NCBI GenBank assembly: GCA_030407085.1
Contig: CM059582.1
Coordinates: 140,075,501 to 140,139,500, forward strand
Length of the DNA: 64,000 nucleotides
Reading direction: 5' to 3'
From: Trichopria drosophilae
Taxonomy: Eukaryota > Arthropoda > Insecta > Hymenoptera > Diapriidae
Both the position numbers and the translations under genes were made by a program. The notes beneath the pieces were generated by a model. That model did no database searches. It saw only the letters and a program-made list of their open reading frames with translations, and had not been told where the DNA came from. Shown here piece by piece: positions 42,850 through 53,895 of the stretch; position 1 is the first letter of the stretch, and every line of letters begins with the position of its first letter.

Positions 42850-44040
42850 AAGATTATTTATCTGTAGAATTTGAGGAAAACCCGATCCCTTCAATAGCTG
42901 GGATTAAAGGCATAATCGATAAATTTATAGAAACTGGTTGTGTCGATCCTGCACACACAAAAATTAGAATGCAAATTGTTGCAGAAGATGACCAAATACA
43001 GATTTGTGCCGCAGTTGAATATAATCCTCATCTCTCGACGAGGCAAATTGCAAGGCAGCTTGGGTTCTCTCAAATAACAATAAGCAGAGTACTTAAAAAA
43101 ATGGTTATAAACCCTATACGGTGCACAAACACGAGGAACTAATTGCAGACGACTGCGAATACCGAATGGCATTTTGTGCAACAATGACGGACATTATTAA
43201 TCGAGATCCAGAAGTGCTGCAAAACATTTGTTTTAGAGATGAATGTATTTTTTTCGTAGTATCGTCACAAAACAGGCAAAACTACAGGTATTGGGCCCGA
43301 CATAATCCACGAGAAATGTTGGAGATTCACACACAATACAAAGTGAAAGTACAAGTATGGGCTGGTATCATAGCCGATAAAATAATTTGACCGATCTTCA
43401 TCGAAGATAATTTGAATGTGAATTATACCTGCAAATCCTCGAAGGAATAGTTACTCCAACTTTGAAAACCATCGAGGAAGAGGTAAGTTTAATAATAAAT
43501 AATAATAATACTAATAAAATAATAATAACAACAAGAATAATCTTAGATAAAATAACAACGTAATGTAAATTTAAAAAATGTATTTTTAAAAGAATGCACT
43601 TTAAAAACGTACAAAAACAATTTAATTTTTATCGCACTATAAAAGGAAAATTATTTTCTTTCAATAAATTGCAGGGAGAGCGGATTATGTGGTTCCAACA
43701 GGACGGAGCTCCCGCTCATGGTGTCAGAGAAGTTACGAACCATCTTAATAACAATTTTCAGGGCCGTTGGTTGGGTCGTTTCGGTCCAATATGATGGCCT
43801 GCTCGGTCTCTTGACATTAATATAATTAATCCTCTGGATTTCTTCTTCTGGGAGTATATAAAAAATGAGTTGTACAGTAGACCCTTCGTAAATACAGCAC
43901 AAGAACTACGGGATGTAATCATTGAAATTATTCAAAATATAACTTTAGATATGTTACGAAATACAATGAACGAGTTTTATAATAGGCTAGACTATTGTAC
44001 AGCTGCTGGCGGCTTACAATTTGAGCATCTAATTGAATAA
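42850..44040 (+). pseudogene. mariner family X transposase, plus copy with intron
   Basis: LSVEFEENPIPSIAGIKGII, AEDDQIQICAAVEYNPHLST, RQIARQLGFSQITISRVLKK, then after a shift ICFRDECIFF (first Asp), VKVQVWAGIIADKII, an intron at about 43483-43674 (GTAAGT...TTGCAG), GERIMWFQQDGAPAHG (second Asp), NNNFQGRWLGRFGP, NPLDFFFWEYIKNEL (third Asp) and GGLQFEHLIE at the end. One in-frame TGA replaces a residue before WPARS, another follows ADKII. The reading frame otherwise survives well. Confidence 0.75.
43483..43674 (+). other. probable spliceosomal intron in mariner X
   Basis: Starts AG|GTAAGTTTAA and ends TTTCAATAAATTGCAG|GG. It is AT-rich, 192 bp, and interrupts a coding sequence that is continuous in homology on both sides. 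Most mariner genes lack introns. Confidence 0.6.
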
Positions 44041-44179
44041 ATTAAATTAAATTGGCCAACCACCCTACTCCCCGTATTTGCGGTTAGAAGAAATAAAACG
44101 CGCAGGGCTCCTGACCATCGGGCTGCTTCGGATGCAGCCCAGTCCCGAGGTGGAGGAGCCGAAATAGGTGTCCCGGGAC

Positions 44180-45340
44180 AACGACCTTTACCTTCCCACG
44201 GACGATTTCAGTGGACGGAGGATCTCAGGCAAGATCTAATGCGCTGCTACGAGGAGAGCTGTCCGCAACAGAGAGGCTACATGGCGCGAATGCACAGTCG
44301 GTTTGCAGTAATGCATCCCGAACTGGCAGATCGCTTTTCTCAACAATAATTGAGAGATTATGTGGCCTACCTGAGGCGGATAGGTTTCGTTGTTCCCAGC
44401 TGTCAACCGGTACCGGATGTGCGGGCAATAACAACTGATCCCGTACGCGGTGCTGAGAGAGATGCTCCACATTATGAAAGCACGACACTCGTGTTTAGGC
44501 AAAATTTGACAACAAAAGTTTTGCCTAAACAACGAGAATTAGACAGAGCAAATAGCCTACTTCTGGATGCTCTTCCAGATGACTGCGACCTGTGGCAAGT
44601 CAATTGTGCCGTTTACGAGGCTGCAAGTGATCTGGTGACTCCGCGAAATCTGACACAGATATCGGGGAGTCGGCAGATTACAAAACGCATGTCTCAATTG
44701 TACGGTAAGATTCGACTGACAGGAAACTCGCTTCCCGAATTCAGTGTGTTATCGACTATTTAACATCTGGCCGTTCATTTACGGCTAAAGTTAAGAGGTT
44801 CGCACAACAACTGCGGACGTACTATCACACACTGAACACGCTGAAGTTGCTCAACATCAAGCAATGTTTAGCGGATAAAATTCGGGTTTTGGCCGATGCC
44901 AAAAAGAGGCTGCAAAGACGGGAAGAAGGAATTCGACAAAACTCAATATTTTGGACGAATCCTTCCAACCTCTTCAAACATCGTATCGCAGCTTCAAGCG
45001 AGTTTCCGTCGATGGCCGCAGTTAAGGAATTCTGGGGCAACATCTACGACAAAACATCTAGGCTTAATGCAGACACTCCAGGTATTCAAATCTTCACCGA
45101 GTTGTGCGACTAAGTCACACAACAAAGTGAAGATTGCCCACCCGTCAGTGCATTAGAGGTGAAAAATGCCATCTCAGAAGCGAGGAATTTCTCCTCGCCA
45201 GGCTGGGATAGAATTAACAACTATTGGTGGAAGAAGTTCATTTCTGTCCATCAACAACTAGCCCGAATATTCACCTCTTATATAAATGGAGACCAACCCA
45301 TTCCGCACTAGCTGGTAGAGGGCCGAACGACACTGATCCC
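44180..45340 (+). pseudogene. R4-type LINE ORF, N-terminal half
   Basis: RFQWTEDLRQDLMRCYEESC near 44205, a stop near 44347, then YVAYLRRIGFVVPSCQPVPD, LPKQRELDRANSLLLDALPD, WQVNCAVYEAASDLVTPRNL, shift, LADKIRVLADAKKRLQRREE, IRQNSIFWTNPSNLFKHRIA and WWKKFISVHQQLARIFTSYI. This is the region before the reverse transcriptase in R4-type elements. The recall of family features is moderate. Confidence 0.6.
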
Positions 45341-46684
45341 AAACTCGGAAGACTTGTCCGATCCGTAAAACCATAGACCGATCACGTGTCTCAATACGTT
45401 TTACAAATTGTTTACTAACATTTTGAACGAACCTATTGAGAAATCCGTGAAACCGGCGTGGCAACGGATAGTAGAACAACGAGGCTGCAAAATGGGTGTA
45501 TCCGGCTGCAAGGACAACTTGCTTATCGACAGGTGTGTTTGTCAGGACGCAGTCCAGTACACGCGTAACCTGTCGATAGCCTGGCTGGATTACATGAAGG
45601 CGTATGACTCAACATCGCACGAGCTTTTAAGCTTGTTGCTCAAACGCCTCCATGTCCACCCAAACATAGTGAGAATTGTAGATGACCTGATGCCTCTTTG
45701 GAAAACACGCTTTGTCATGACATCGGACAAGCGTCGAACCATGTCTAGACTGGTTCAATTCCAAAGAGGTGTCTATCAGGTAGATTCTCTGAGTCCTCTG
45801 CTCTTCTGCATCTCACTATTGCCTCTATCCGTTGCTCTCCGGAAATCTCAAGGGTACATGTGCGGACCGCCTAGTGAACGTGTACATAAGATCACCCATC
45901 TTTTTCTATATGGACGATCTTAAATTATACGAATTAGGCGAGGATCAATTACATCGATTTCTGAACATCGCCCTCACATACTCGAGAGATGTAGGCATGA
46001 CATTCGGATTGGACAAGTGTGCAGTCGTTAATTTGCACAGAGGAAGCTCAGACTCCATTAAAAGGATCTGGATCTGGTCAACGGAAATGTCATCTGCCAC
46101 CTTAGCGCCGCGGAAGTCTACACGTACCTGGGAATGCCTCAGAGGCATGCCCAGAATCTGCAGACTGTTAAAATGACCATCGTTACGAAGTACCGGCGCC
46201 TTCTCCGTCAGATCTTGTCATCAAAATTGACGTGGGAAATAAGGTGGCAGCCACAAATATGTTGGCCGTATCACCAGTGGTCTATTCATTTGGAGCACTG
46301 AAGTGGAACGTTGACGAGCTAAGGGATCTTGACCGAAGCACACGGAAGATGATTTGCATGCAACGCAGTTTGCATCCAAGATCTTCCGTGGAACGATTGT
46401 ATTTGCCCGGAAATATGGGAGGTCGTGGCCTTTTAAGCCTGGAGTATATGCATGACCGATTAGTCCTCGAGACAGCTTGCGACGTGATTAATCTAACGAA
46501 GGATCCCCTGATGATGCTAGTTCATCAGCATGAAATTCAGGGTAAGGGGACGTTTTTATACAACGCGGCGGAACGAGCGGCGCGAAACCTCGGTCTAGTT
46601 TTCAACGTGGGACGTAGTGGTACACAGGAGGCTGAATCAGTCATCAATCTGTGCCCAGTGCGTCTCAGGGCTAACATACGGTAA
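45341..46684 (+). pseudogene. R4-type LINE reverse transcriptase
   Basis: RPITCLNTFYKLFTNILNEP, GCKMGVSGCKDNLLIDRCVC, WLDYMKAYDSTSHELLSLLL (domain A Asp), QRGVYQVDSLSPLLFCISLL (QGD with Gly replaced by Val), then after a shift FFYMDDLKLYELGEDQLHRF with catalytic YMDD, and FGLDKCAVVNLHRG. Further shift near 46170, then WNVDELRDLDRSTRKMICMQ, and the TAA at 46682-46684 separates it in the same frame from the endonuclease part. Confidence 0.8.
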
Positions 46685-46696
46685 GAACAACTCCGT

Positions 46697-47335
46697 ATGT
46701 TGGAGGGAAGGCACGTCGACAAGCCATTGCATGGACAATTCTTTCGAAATGTCCAACAACTTGGCTTGTCGGCAGAGATGACCTTCACGTTCTTAAGATC
46801 AGCCGGCTTGAAATCCGAGACCGAGGGTTTTATCTTCGCATGCCAGGATGGGGTCATCAATATCTTAGCGTATCGCCAGAACATCTTACACCAGGCGGTA
46901 CAGAGTACGCTTTGTAGATTGTGTAGATGTCATGCTGAGACACTAATGCATCTTTTGGCAGCATGTCCAATATATGCAGTTTCAGCATACATCGAACGTA
47001 ACAATGCGGCTCTTCAAGTACTGTATTACCATCTTCGCAGCACTTATGGTATTGATGCAATCCCAGTTTTGCCGTACGTCCCCACTGATATTGAATCCGT
47101 AGTCGGGAATGAGTCGTGCCGAATACACTTGAATTACTCGTTCCCGACGAGCAGGAAAATATCAGCCAATAAGCCTGAAATCGTCCTTGTTGACTTCGAT
47201 GACAAATCCATCTTCGTCATCGAGTTCTCTGCCCCAGCAGAGACAAATATAGTCAGCAAAGAGGACGAAAAACGGATGAAATATCAGGAACTCCTGTTCG
47301 AGATTGGCAAGCTGTATCGAGGATTCAAAATCTAG
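46697..47335 (+). pseudogene. R4-type LINE restriction-like endonuclease domain
   Basis: 212 open codons in frame with the preceding ORF. CCHC knuckle CRLCRCHAETLMHLLAACP (near 46918-46975), then the PD-(D/E)XK nuclease: KPEIVLVDFDD, IFVIEFSAPAETNI and RMKYQELLFEIGKLY. The expected Pro-Asp of KPDIVL reads Pro-Glu here, which may impair cleavage. The nuclease nicks the target to prime reverse transcription in active relatives. Confidence 0.75.
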
Positions 47336-47789
47336 CTCGTCGTGCTAATAATTGGAGTGCTGGGAGTAATGAGACCAACTTTCCTCCAACACTTCAAAAG
47401 CATTCCGTCCTGTCGAGAACATGCCAATTCCATCGCAGGCCGAATGCAGAAAGCAGTGCTGCTGGGAGCTCACCGTCTACTGAGGTCACACGAGATCCTG
47501 TAACCACTCACTCGATAGTCGAGGGAGTGGTTACAGTTGCAAAAGAAATGGCCCGGTGCAGTCTGCAGAGGAGGAGCTGGATATCGGAGCCACTTTTTAT
47601 GGAGGGCCAAGGGAGGTTAGGGTTTCAGTCGGAAAACCTTGCCCAGAACACCATAAGACATAGTCCGACACACGGACTTCAATCGCTGTTCTTTATTATA
47701 AGAAACAGAAGAAAATAAAAATACATAAATAATTTCATTGAACGTTTAGAAACTCGAGTCAACACTGTTCATGGCGAAGGAAAAGAGAA

Positions 47790-48240
47790 GAAAATGAGTA
47801 AAATTATAACATTGACGGGAATACTTACAGGACAATTCACGACTTTGTGCATCTCCATGCCCATTCCTGCTTTCGGTGAATCTCATCGAAGAATCGTATT
47901 ATTACAATTGATTTAGCCCACATCACAACTCCGATATTCGAGCACTGAGCAACAAATCTTCCATGCAATTGTTTCCGATGATCTGAGCGGTTGTATCTGT
48001 AATAACACGATACAAAGTACCAGATTCTTTACTGTAAATTGAAATAATTTTATTAAAACAAAAACTTATCTGATAGCATTTTTGGAGTAGAATGTCTCTG
48101 CATCATTGGTGAATAGCACATTTTACTCTTGCCAATTGTTTTTTTGACAACCCTTCAACTTATCGGCTGCATCCGGTTGTAAAAAAAGTAGAAGATTCAC
48201 GAACTGTCTTGAATTTTAGTTTGTGTTATACATTTCATGG
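47790..48240 (-). pseudogene. possible transposase fragment of the 40421-48476 element
   Basis: Minus strand: LQPDAADKLKGCQKNNWQE, stop, NVLFTNDAETFYSKNA, resembling the Tc1 region around the first catalytic Asp (VLFTDExTF). After a probable 3' splice site (TTTACAG near 48042) an exon of about 210 bp ends at a strong 5' splice site CCT|GTAAGTAT near 47829. It sits just inside the right inverted repeat, where a transposase gene is expected. Weak match. Confidence 0.35.
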
Positions 48241-48484
48241 ATTTGGCACATTTTACATAAACCCAAAACGTGGGTATATCCGTTATGTCACACAAGAGAT
48301 TTGATACATACAGTATTTTGTTTACATTATTGTGGCTATAAATTGCGTATGACGCATATGCCTGTTCATAGCCAATCAGCGAGCAAGCGACGTTCCACCG
48401 GAATCGACCAATCACGTGGCACGTAACCTTAACATGGGTTTCCCTATGTTCACTTCTACCATACTCACCCGTGGTAATTTGGGT

Positions 48485-48636
48485 TTGCTACAGGATTTTA
48501 ATTTCTCACAATGCAAAACAAAACAGAATTAAGAATTGTAGCAAAGCCGACAAGCTCTAAATACCGCGTGATTAGTCGGCTGATATAGTTACTTCTTTAA
48601 CATGGAATGCCTATGATCCGCCAGCCGAGGTCCACC

Positions 48637-48637
<1 letters not shown>
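48485..48637. other. short sequence between inverted-repeat elements
   Basis: No ORF. It ends GAGGTCCACCCTGTATATA, which looks like the right end of yet another CAGGGT-type element whose left end is missing or altered. Confidence 0.4.

Positions 48638-48713
<76 letters not shown>
48638..48713. repeat. (TA)n microsatellite
   Basis: About 36 uninterrupted TA units directly upstream of the left end of element W. TA dinucleotides are the target of mariner-type insertion. Confidence 0.95.
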
Positions 48714-48717
<4 letters not shown>

Positions 48718-49735
48718 CAGGGTAATCGAAAAGTATCAGACCCCCCTAATATCTTCAGTTAGAATGCACTTAGGAGAAAATGTCCAATAGCAAAGTTGTA
48801 TGGTTTCAAGCGGGGAGTAAGATGATGACCTTGACTTTGACCTTGACCATGTCCTTCAAGGTTATTTCAAGGTCAATCTTCTTTTTTTAAATAGAACCCC
48901 CTACATTTTATTGCATATTCTTATAGCTTATCTCGAGAGCTTTCCAAAACACTATAATAAAATATTTTTTTATTAAGTACTTTTTGAGTTATAAAAGTTT
49001 GAAGTTAACAATTTTTTGACACAAAATGTAGTATATCTTGTAAAATATTATTTAGTTTTCAGTAATCATAACCTTAATACTTTTGTGCGCGGAATAATGA
49101 GACCAATTAATTGGTTTAAAGAAAATACATTAATCGGATCCCCCTAATATTTTCAGTAAGAATGCATTTTGGAAAAATGTCCAATAGCAAAGAATTGTAC
49201 GGCTTCAAGCAATTATGCTAATAGGCTCTGCCGAAAAACTGCCCGAACGTAATCGCGAGAAGCTGCGCGAATGCGTGATTTCCGAAGGCGTTAGCGGGAA
49301 TCTGACCGAAAGCGTTGGCCAATCTTTATTCTCTCACTCTCGCAGGCACCAATGTACGAGCTCTTGAGCAAACAATACGGATCACTGATTTGAAACTTTG
49401 ATGCAGTGCTGTCTTCTTCTTAGCGAGCAGCAGTCACCTCGTGGACGAAAACGAACAGCCTCAAAAATTTTTTCCATAACAAAAGAAACCATTGCGCTTC
49501 AATTGATTATCCCAAACATCTTCATTTTGTTTCCAATAGCCCAGAAATTTTTCGTAAATATTATTAATTGATCTATTAGATTTTCAGTTGCTCAACGAGC
49601 TTTTTGCTAGTGCTGGTTAAAATAAACAAATCGATAGTTGGACCAACACTTAATAATTAGTATTTTTCTCTACTTAATTATCTAGATCAATTTCCTATCA
49701 CTTACCTGATTAATTCTTCTCCGCTGTAATTAAGA

Positions 49736-50811
49736 ATGGCGGAGCTTTCTGAAAGAGATCGAATAACCCTGTTAATGATGCGAGGATGGGGAGATCAACA
49801 AAGAGGGTATAAAACAGTAACGCGATTATTTAATGAAAATTTTCGGAATGAAAATAATAGGATCTCCAAAAGTACTGTAATCCGTACTATTCAACGTTTC
49901 GAGGCCATTGGTAGCGTTAAAAGCCGCCCAAAATCTGGTAGACCTAAAACAGCAACAAATAATGATAAGGCATTAGATGTTTTACAGTCTTTCGTTGAAG
50001 ATCCCCATATTTCCATCAATCGCGTTGCACAAGAACACAAAATCGGTCAGGCATCTGTCAGTAAAATTCTGAAATTGAATAAATGGCATCCATACAAACT
50101 CCATTTGGTCCAAGAGTTGTCCGAAGACGATTTTGATAGACGCATCGAATTTTGTGATCTTATGATGGAGATGATTGTCGACGATCCTCTATTACTTGAT
50201 AATATTGTTTTCTCTGATGAGGCAACATTTGAACTGACTGGAAATGTAAATAGACACAATTGTAGATACTGGAGTGACGTTAATCCTCACTGGAAAAGAG
50301 ACAATCATACTCAATATTCACAAAAAGTTAACGTATGGGCTGGTATTCTTAATGATAGACCAGTTGGCCCTTTCTTCATTAAAGGCAATTTGACAGCACA
50401 AGTATACCTAGTCATGCTTCGCGAACAAATTGTTCCAGCTATTCGAGACATAGCTGGTGGAAATATGGATGAAATTTATTTGCAACAGGATGGAGCTCCA
50501 CCTCATTATGGTGCCATTGTCCGTCAATATTTGAATGAGGTCTTTCAGGACAGGTGGATAGGGCGAAGGGGTCATATTGAGTGGCCACCTCGGTCTCCGG
50601 ACTTGACCCCACTTGACTTTTTTTGGGGGATTACTTGAAAAGTAAAGTTTATGCCACCAAGCCTCAAGATTTAGATGATTCAAGAGGGAGAATAACTCGA
50701 GAGATAGAACTAATACCGCCAGAAACGTACCGGAATGCGGTTTCGGCTGTTTATAACAGATTGGCACATTGCCAGGCTGTTGAAGGGCAACAATTTGAAC
50801 ATTTGTTGTGA
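49736..50811 (+). pseudogene. mariner-type transposase of element W, one frameshift
   Basis: 300 open codons then a one-base shift at 50619-50632 in a T/G homopolymer stretch, after which the last 55 codons are intact. N-terminal helix-turn-helix regions (about 1-115): ERDRITLLMMRGWGDQQRGY, ISKSTVIRTIQRFEAIGSVK, GRPKTA linker. Catalytic Asp161 in VFSDEATF, Asp252 in LQQDGAPPHY, Asp294 in TPLDFFWG, with 41 residues between the last two, hence DD41D. The C-terminus QAVEGQQFEHLL is typical. A sequencing error in the homopolymer could account for the shift, making it possibly intact. Confidence 0.85.
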
Positions 50812-50871
50812 ATTGTTTGGTACAATTAAATATTTTGCCCAAGCTAACCAATTGGAATTAAATTTGCCATA

Positions 50872-51022
50872 ACTGGCCGGACTCACACACCACTCTTGCC
50901 TTAACTGGTCGGACTCGCACACCACTCTTGCCTTAACTGGTCGGACTCGCACACCACTCTTGCCTTAACTGGTCGGACTCGCACACCACTCTTGCCTGAA
51001 CTGGTCGGAATCGCACACCACT
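50872..51022. repeat. 32-bp minisatellite, about 4.7 units, inside element W
   Basis: Repeats of AACTGGTCGGACTCGCACAC followed by CACTCTTGCCTT, nearly identical, placed between the transposase stop and the right inverted repeat. Confidence 0.9.
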
Positions 51023-52029
51023 TAACAAATTGCTAACTTCAAACCTTTATAACTCAAAAAGTACTTAATAAAAAAATATTTTATTATAGTGTTTTAAAAA
51101 GCTATCGAGATAAGCTATAAGAATATGCAATAAAATGTAGGGGGTTCTATTTAAAAAAGTAAGATTGACCTTGAAATGACCTTGACGGACATGGTCAAGG
51201 TCAAAGTCAAGGTCATCATCTTACTCCCCGCTTGAAACCATACAACTTTGCTATTGGACATTTTCTCTTAAATGCATTCTAACTGAAGATATTAGGGGGG
51301 TCCGATACTTTTCGATGACCCTGTATATACAGGGTGGCCGATTTATCTGAAGACATCGAAATATCTCGAAAACTATGCACAGAATCAAAAAAGTTGTCGG
51401 ATGAAAGTTGTTCGACACAAAGGGGGGCATCCAGTGATAATTAAATTTACCCCCTCCCCCATCCCCTGGGGTGGAGTGGGGGCAAAAACAATAAAACTTA
51501 AATAGGAACCCCCAGTTTTTATTGCAGATTTGGATTCTCCGGAAAAAAGTACACCAATTTGACCTAGGAGCTATTACATTTTGGTTCACAGGTGGCGCTA
51601 TAATCGATAGAAATCCAAATTTATCCCAAGACATTGAAATACCTCGAGAACTATGCACAGAATCAAAAAAGTTGTCGGATGAAAGTTGTTCGACACGAAG
51701 GGGGGCATCCAGTAATAATGAAATTTACGCCCTCCCCCATCCCCTGGGGTGGAGTGGGGGCAAAAACAATAAAACTTAAATAGGAACCCCCAGTTTTTAT
51801 TGCAGATTTGGATTCTCCAATATTGACAATTTTCGCCCGCGTAGCGGATATGGAATACGGTCATTCTAACAAAGCCGGGAAAAAATACATTAAGCGTTAC
51901 CGAGGAACAACGACGTGGACGTAGTATTTTTCTGTTCCCTTTGGGGTGCTTGTTTTACGTGAGTCCCCTTGCCTCTCACTGTCTCACTGTTCACTTACTT
52001 GAGTAAGTGTTCGAAATGTTGACCTTCCA

Positions 52030-53085
52030 CTTCAATGCATTTATTTATTCTTTCTTCAAATGACTTTATACATGATAGAATCATATCTGCAGAAATTTCT
52101 GCGCAAGCAGTTCTTATGCGTTCCACCATGTTTTCACGAGTCGTTGGTACTTGTTCATAAACCTTACCTTTTAGGTAACCCTTTGGAAGAAATCCAGAGA
52201 TGTTAGATCAGGTGACCTCGCAGGCCAATTAATGGGGCCACCTCTACCAATCCACCTAACATTGTAATCACGGTCTAGTATTTCCCTTGCTACTCTTGAA
52301 AAATGTGCTGGGCAACCATCATGCTGAAACCACATTGTCCGTCGGACGTCCATAGCAACATCCTCAAGTAGTAATGGTACTTCTTGTTCTAGGAAATCTC
52401 GATATTTTGTTCCATTCAAATTACCTTCAATGAAATAAGGACCAATGAGTTTATTTCCTATGATTCCACACCAAACGTTCACCGATCAAGGACGTTGATG
52501 ATTAACTTGTCGTAACCAATGGGGATTTTCTACGCTCCAATAATGCATATTATGCCTATTGACGCCACCATGGTTCGTGAATGTAGATTCATCTGAAAAT
52601 AATACATTAGCAAAGAAATTGTGGTTCGTTTGCATTTTTTGAAATGCCCATTCACAAAACACCACGCGGTTATGAAAATCATCGCCATCTAGTTCCTGGT
52701 GCAGTGAAATGTGATATGGGTGAAACTTATGACGATGCAATATTCTTTGAATACTGTCTCTGGAAATGCCGGAATAGCGATGTAATTGTCGTGTGCTTAC
52801 ATGTCGATTTTGGTGAATAGCTGCTAGTACAGCTACTTCGTTAGCTTCTCCTGTAACTGTTAATCTTCGCTTCTTTTTTTTCATTTGTACGCGGCCATCA
52901 GAGTGAAAGGCATTCACAACTTTGTAAAAAAAAGAACGCGAGCGAGCATTATCTGGAAAACGCTCAGCATACAACGCAACAACATCGTCAATATTCCTCT
53001 TACATTCACCATAAATAAGAATCATTTCGATTTTTTCGGGAACTGTAGCAGGATTCATTTTTAACTTGGAATTCGAATTAAGCAA
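52030..53085 (-). pseudogene. mariner-type transposase of element Y
   Basis: 199 codons open from 53085 (probably starting at the internal Met before NPATVPEKIEMILIYGE), an in-frame TGA at 52486-52488, then 103 codons in the same frame. First Asp in VLFSDESTFTNHG, second in MWFQHDGCPAHF, third in LTSLDFF, spacing 41 residues. A shift right after LDFF breaks the C-terminal 65 codons, which can still be traced to VEGQHFEHLLK-like sequence near 52020. The N-terminus differs from W and Z (YAERFPDNARSRSFFYKVVN), so Y is a separate family. Confidence 0.8.
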
Positions 53086-53099
53086 TGAAGGGTAGACAA

Positions 53100-53895
53100 A
53101 AAATAGTCACGTAAACGGAAAGTTGTTATTCTAAAAGCAAAGTGACCTCCGACCGAAATACTACCAATACAATGGACTTCAAAAACAGTCTTACACTGAG
53201 AGACCGTGAATACTAAATTTTAATATGGGGATTAGAAAGTCGCGATATCCATTTACTTCCCTTCAGGAAAGTAGAGAAAAATGTAGGTGAACTGGTTACG
53301 TGTGACTCAACTTATGTATAAAATGATATGCTACTTTATTTTCGAGTTATGTCGCCCTCTAGCGTTATGTAACAGAACCGGCGCCGGTGATGGCCGAAAT
53401 GCAAGCGATGTACATGTATGAAACCACGTGAGTTCTCTCGGGGTCCGGTAGATGGCGACGAAATCCCCAAATGAAGTAAGAGTTTCGTTTTGTTTAATAG
53501 AAGCTGGTTTGACCGTCAATGCTCAGCTTATTTATTCTCATTTCGGAAAAAACGTGCAGAGAGAGAATGAATGAGCTGAGTGAAGGGACATGACGCGTTT
53601 TTTAATGGATTGCGTGATGTCCTCTTTTTATTTATTAAATAATAAATTTAAAACCTAAAATGTAATTTTATTGAAGGTAGAAAACTTATTTATAAAATTG
53701 CTTCCATATTGTATGCACAATTTTTATGTAATCAGTTTTGATTTTTAATATGAGGAATATCAATTATTCATAATCTTAATTTTTCGAATGGACATTATTA
53801 AAATTTCATATTCAGAATAACAATTTTCGCAATTGATATTACTAAATTCTAATATTAAAAATTCTAATATTAGAATTTTTAATATTAAATTTTCA
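53100..53895. other. non-coding interior of element Y
   Basis: No supported ORF. 53620-53900 is very AT-rich with AATATTAAAAATTCTAATAT palindromes near 53850. Confidence 0.4.

Larger units (their letters stand above)
44075..47740 (+). mobile_element. R4/Dong-type LINE with restriction-like endonuclease
   Basis: A single-ORF LINE with reverse transcriptase followed by a C-terminal restriction-like endonuclease, as in the R2/R4 groups rather than APE-type LINEs. The start lies just after the mariner X stop; the end is near an A-rich stretch at 47705-47735. I could not fix the target duplication. Coding is broken by several stops and shifts. Confidence 0.7.
40421..48476. mobile_element. TA-target element with ~150-bp inverted repeats, containing a NUP188-like fragment
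   Basis: The left end GGGTGAGTCTGGTAGAAGTG near 40426 and the right end (complement of GGGTGAGTATGGTAGAAGTG) match for about 150 bp with roughly a dozen mismatches, and are flanked by TA at 40421-40422 and 48475-48476. Both repeats contain ATTGGTCGATTCCGGTGGAA and a second ATTGG (CCAAT) box. Between them are a NUP188-like fragment, two mariner relics head to head, an R4-type LINE and a possible transposase fragment. Whether one ancestral element carried all of this is not proven. Confidence 0.65.
48716..51325 (+). mobile_element. mariner-type element W (DD41D), 2.6 kb, ~300-bp inverted repeats
   Basis: Left end CAGGGTAATCGAAAAGTATC at 48718, right end the complement of CAGGGTCATCGAAAAGTATC, TA at both ends (48716-48717, 51324-51325). 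The inverted repeats extend about 300 bp and contain arrays of TCAAGGTCA in both orientations. The element holds one plus-strand transposase with a single frameshift, a 32-bp minisatellite, and a left subterminal block (49000-49200) shared with the short derivative at 57642. Confidence 0.9.

Noticed and set aside
48638..48713. (TA)n tract as a replication origin or regulatory element
   Set aside because: Pure dinucleotide repeat of ordinary length next to a TA-target element; nothing else supports a function.
50872..51022. CRISPR-like array because of the 32-bp regular repeat
   Set aside because: Units are directly tandem with no unique spacers, inside a eukaryotic transposon.
50619..52190. 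Programmed frameshifting, because W and Y transposases both break at the FLWG motif
   Set aside because: The two changes differ in sequence, Z is uninterrupted at the same motif, and no common slippery site or downstream structure is evident; coincidence or sequencing error in homopolymers is simpler.
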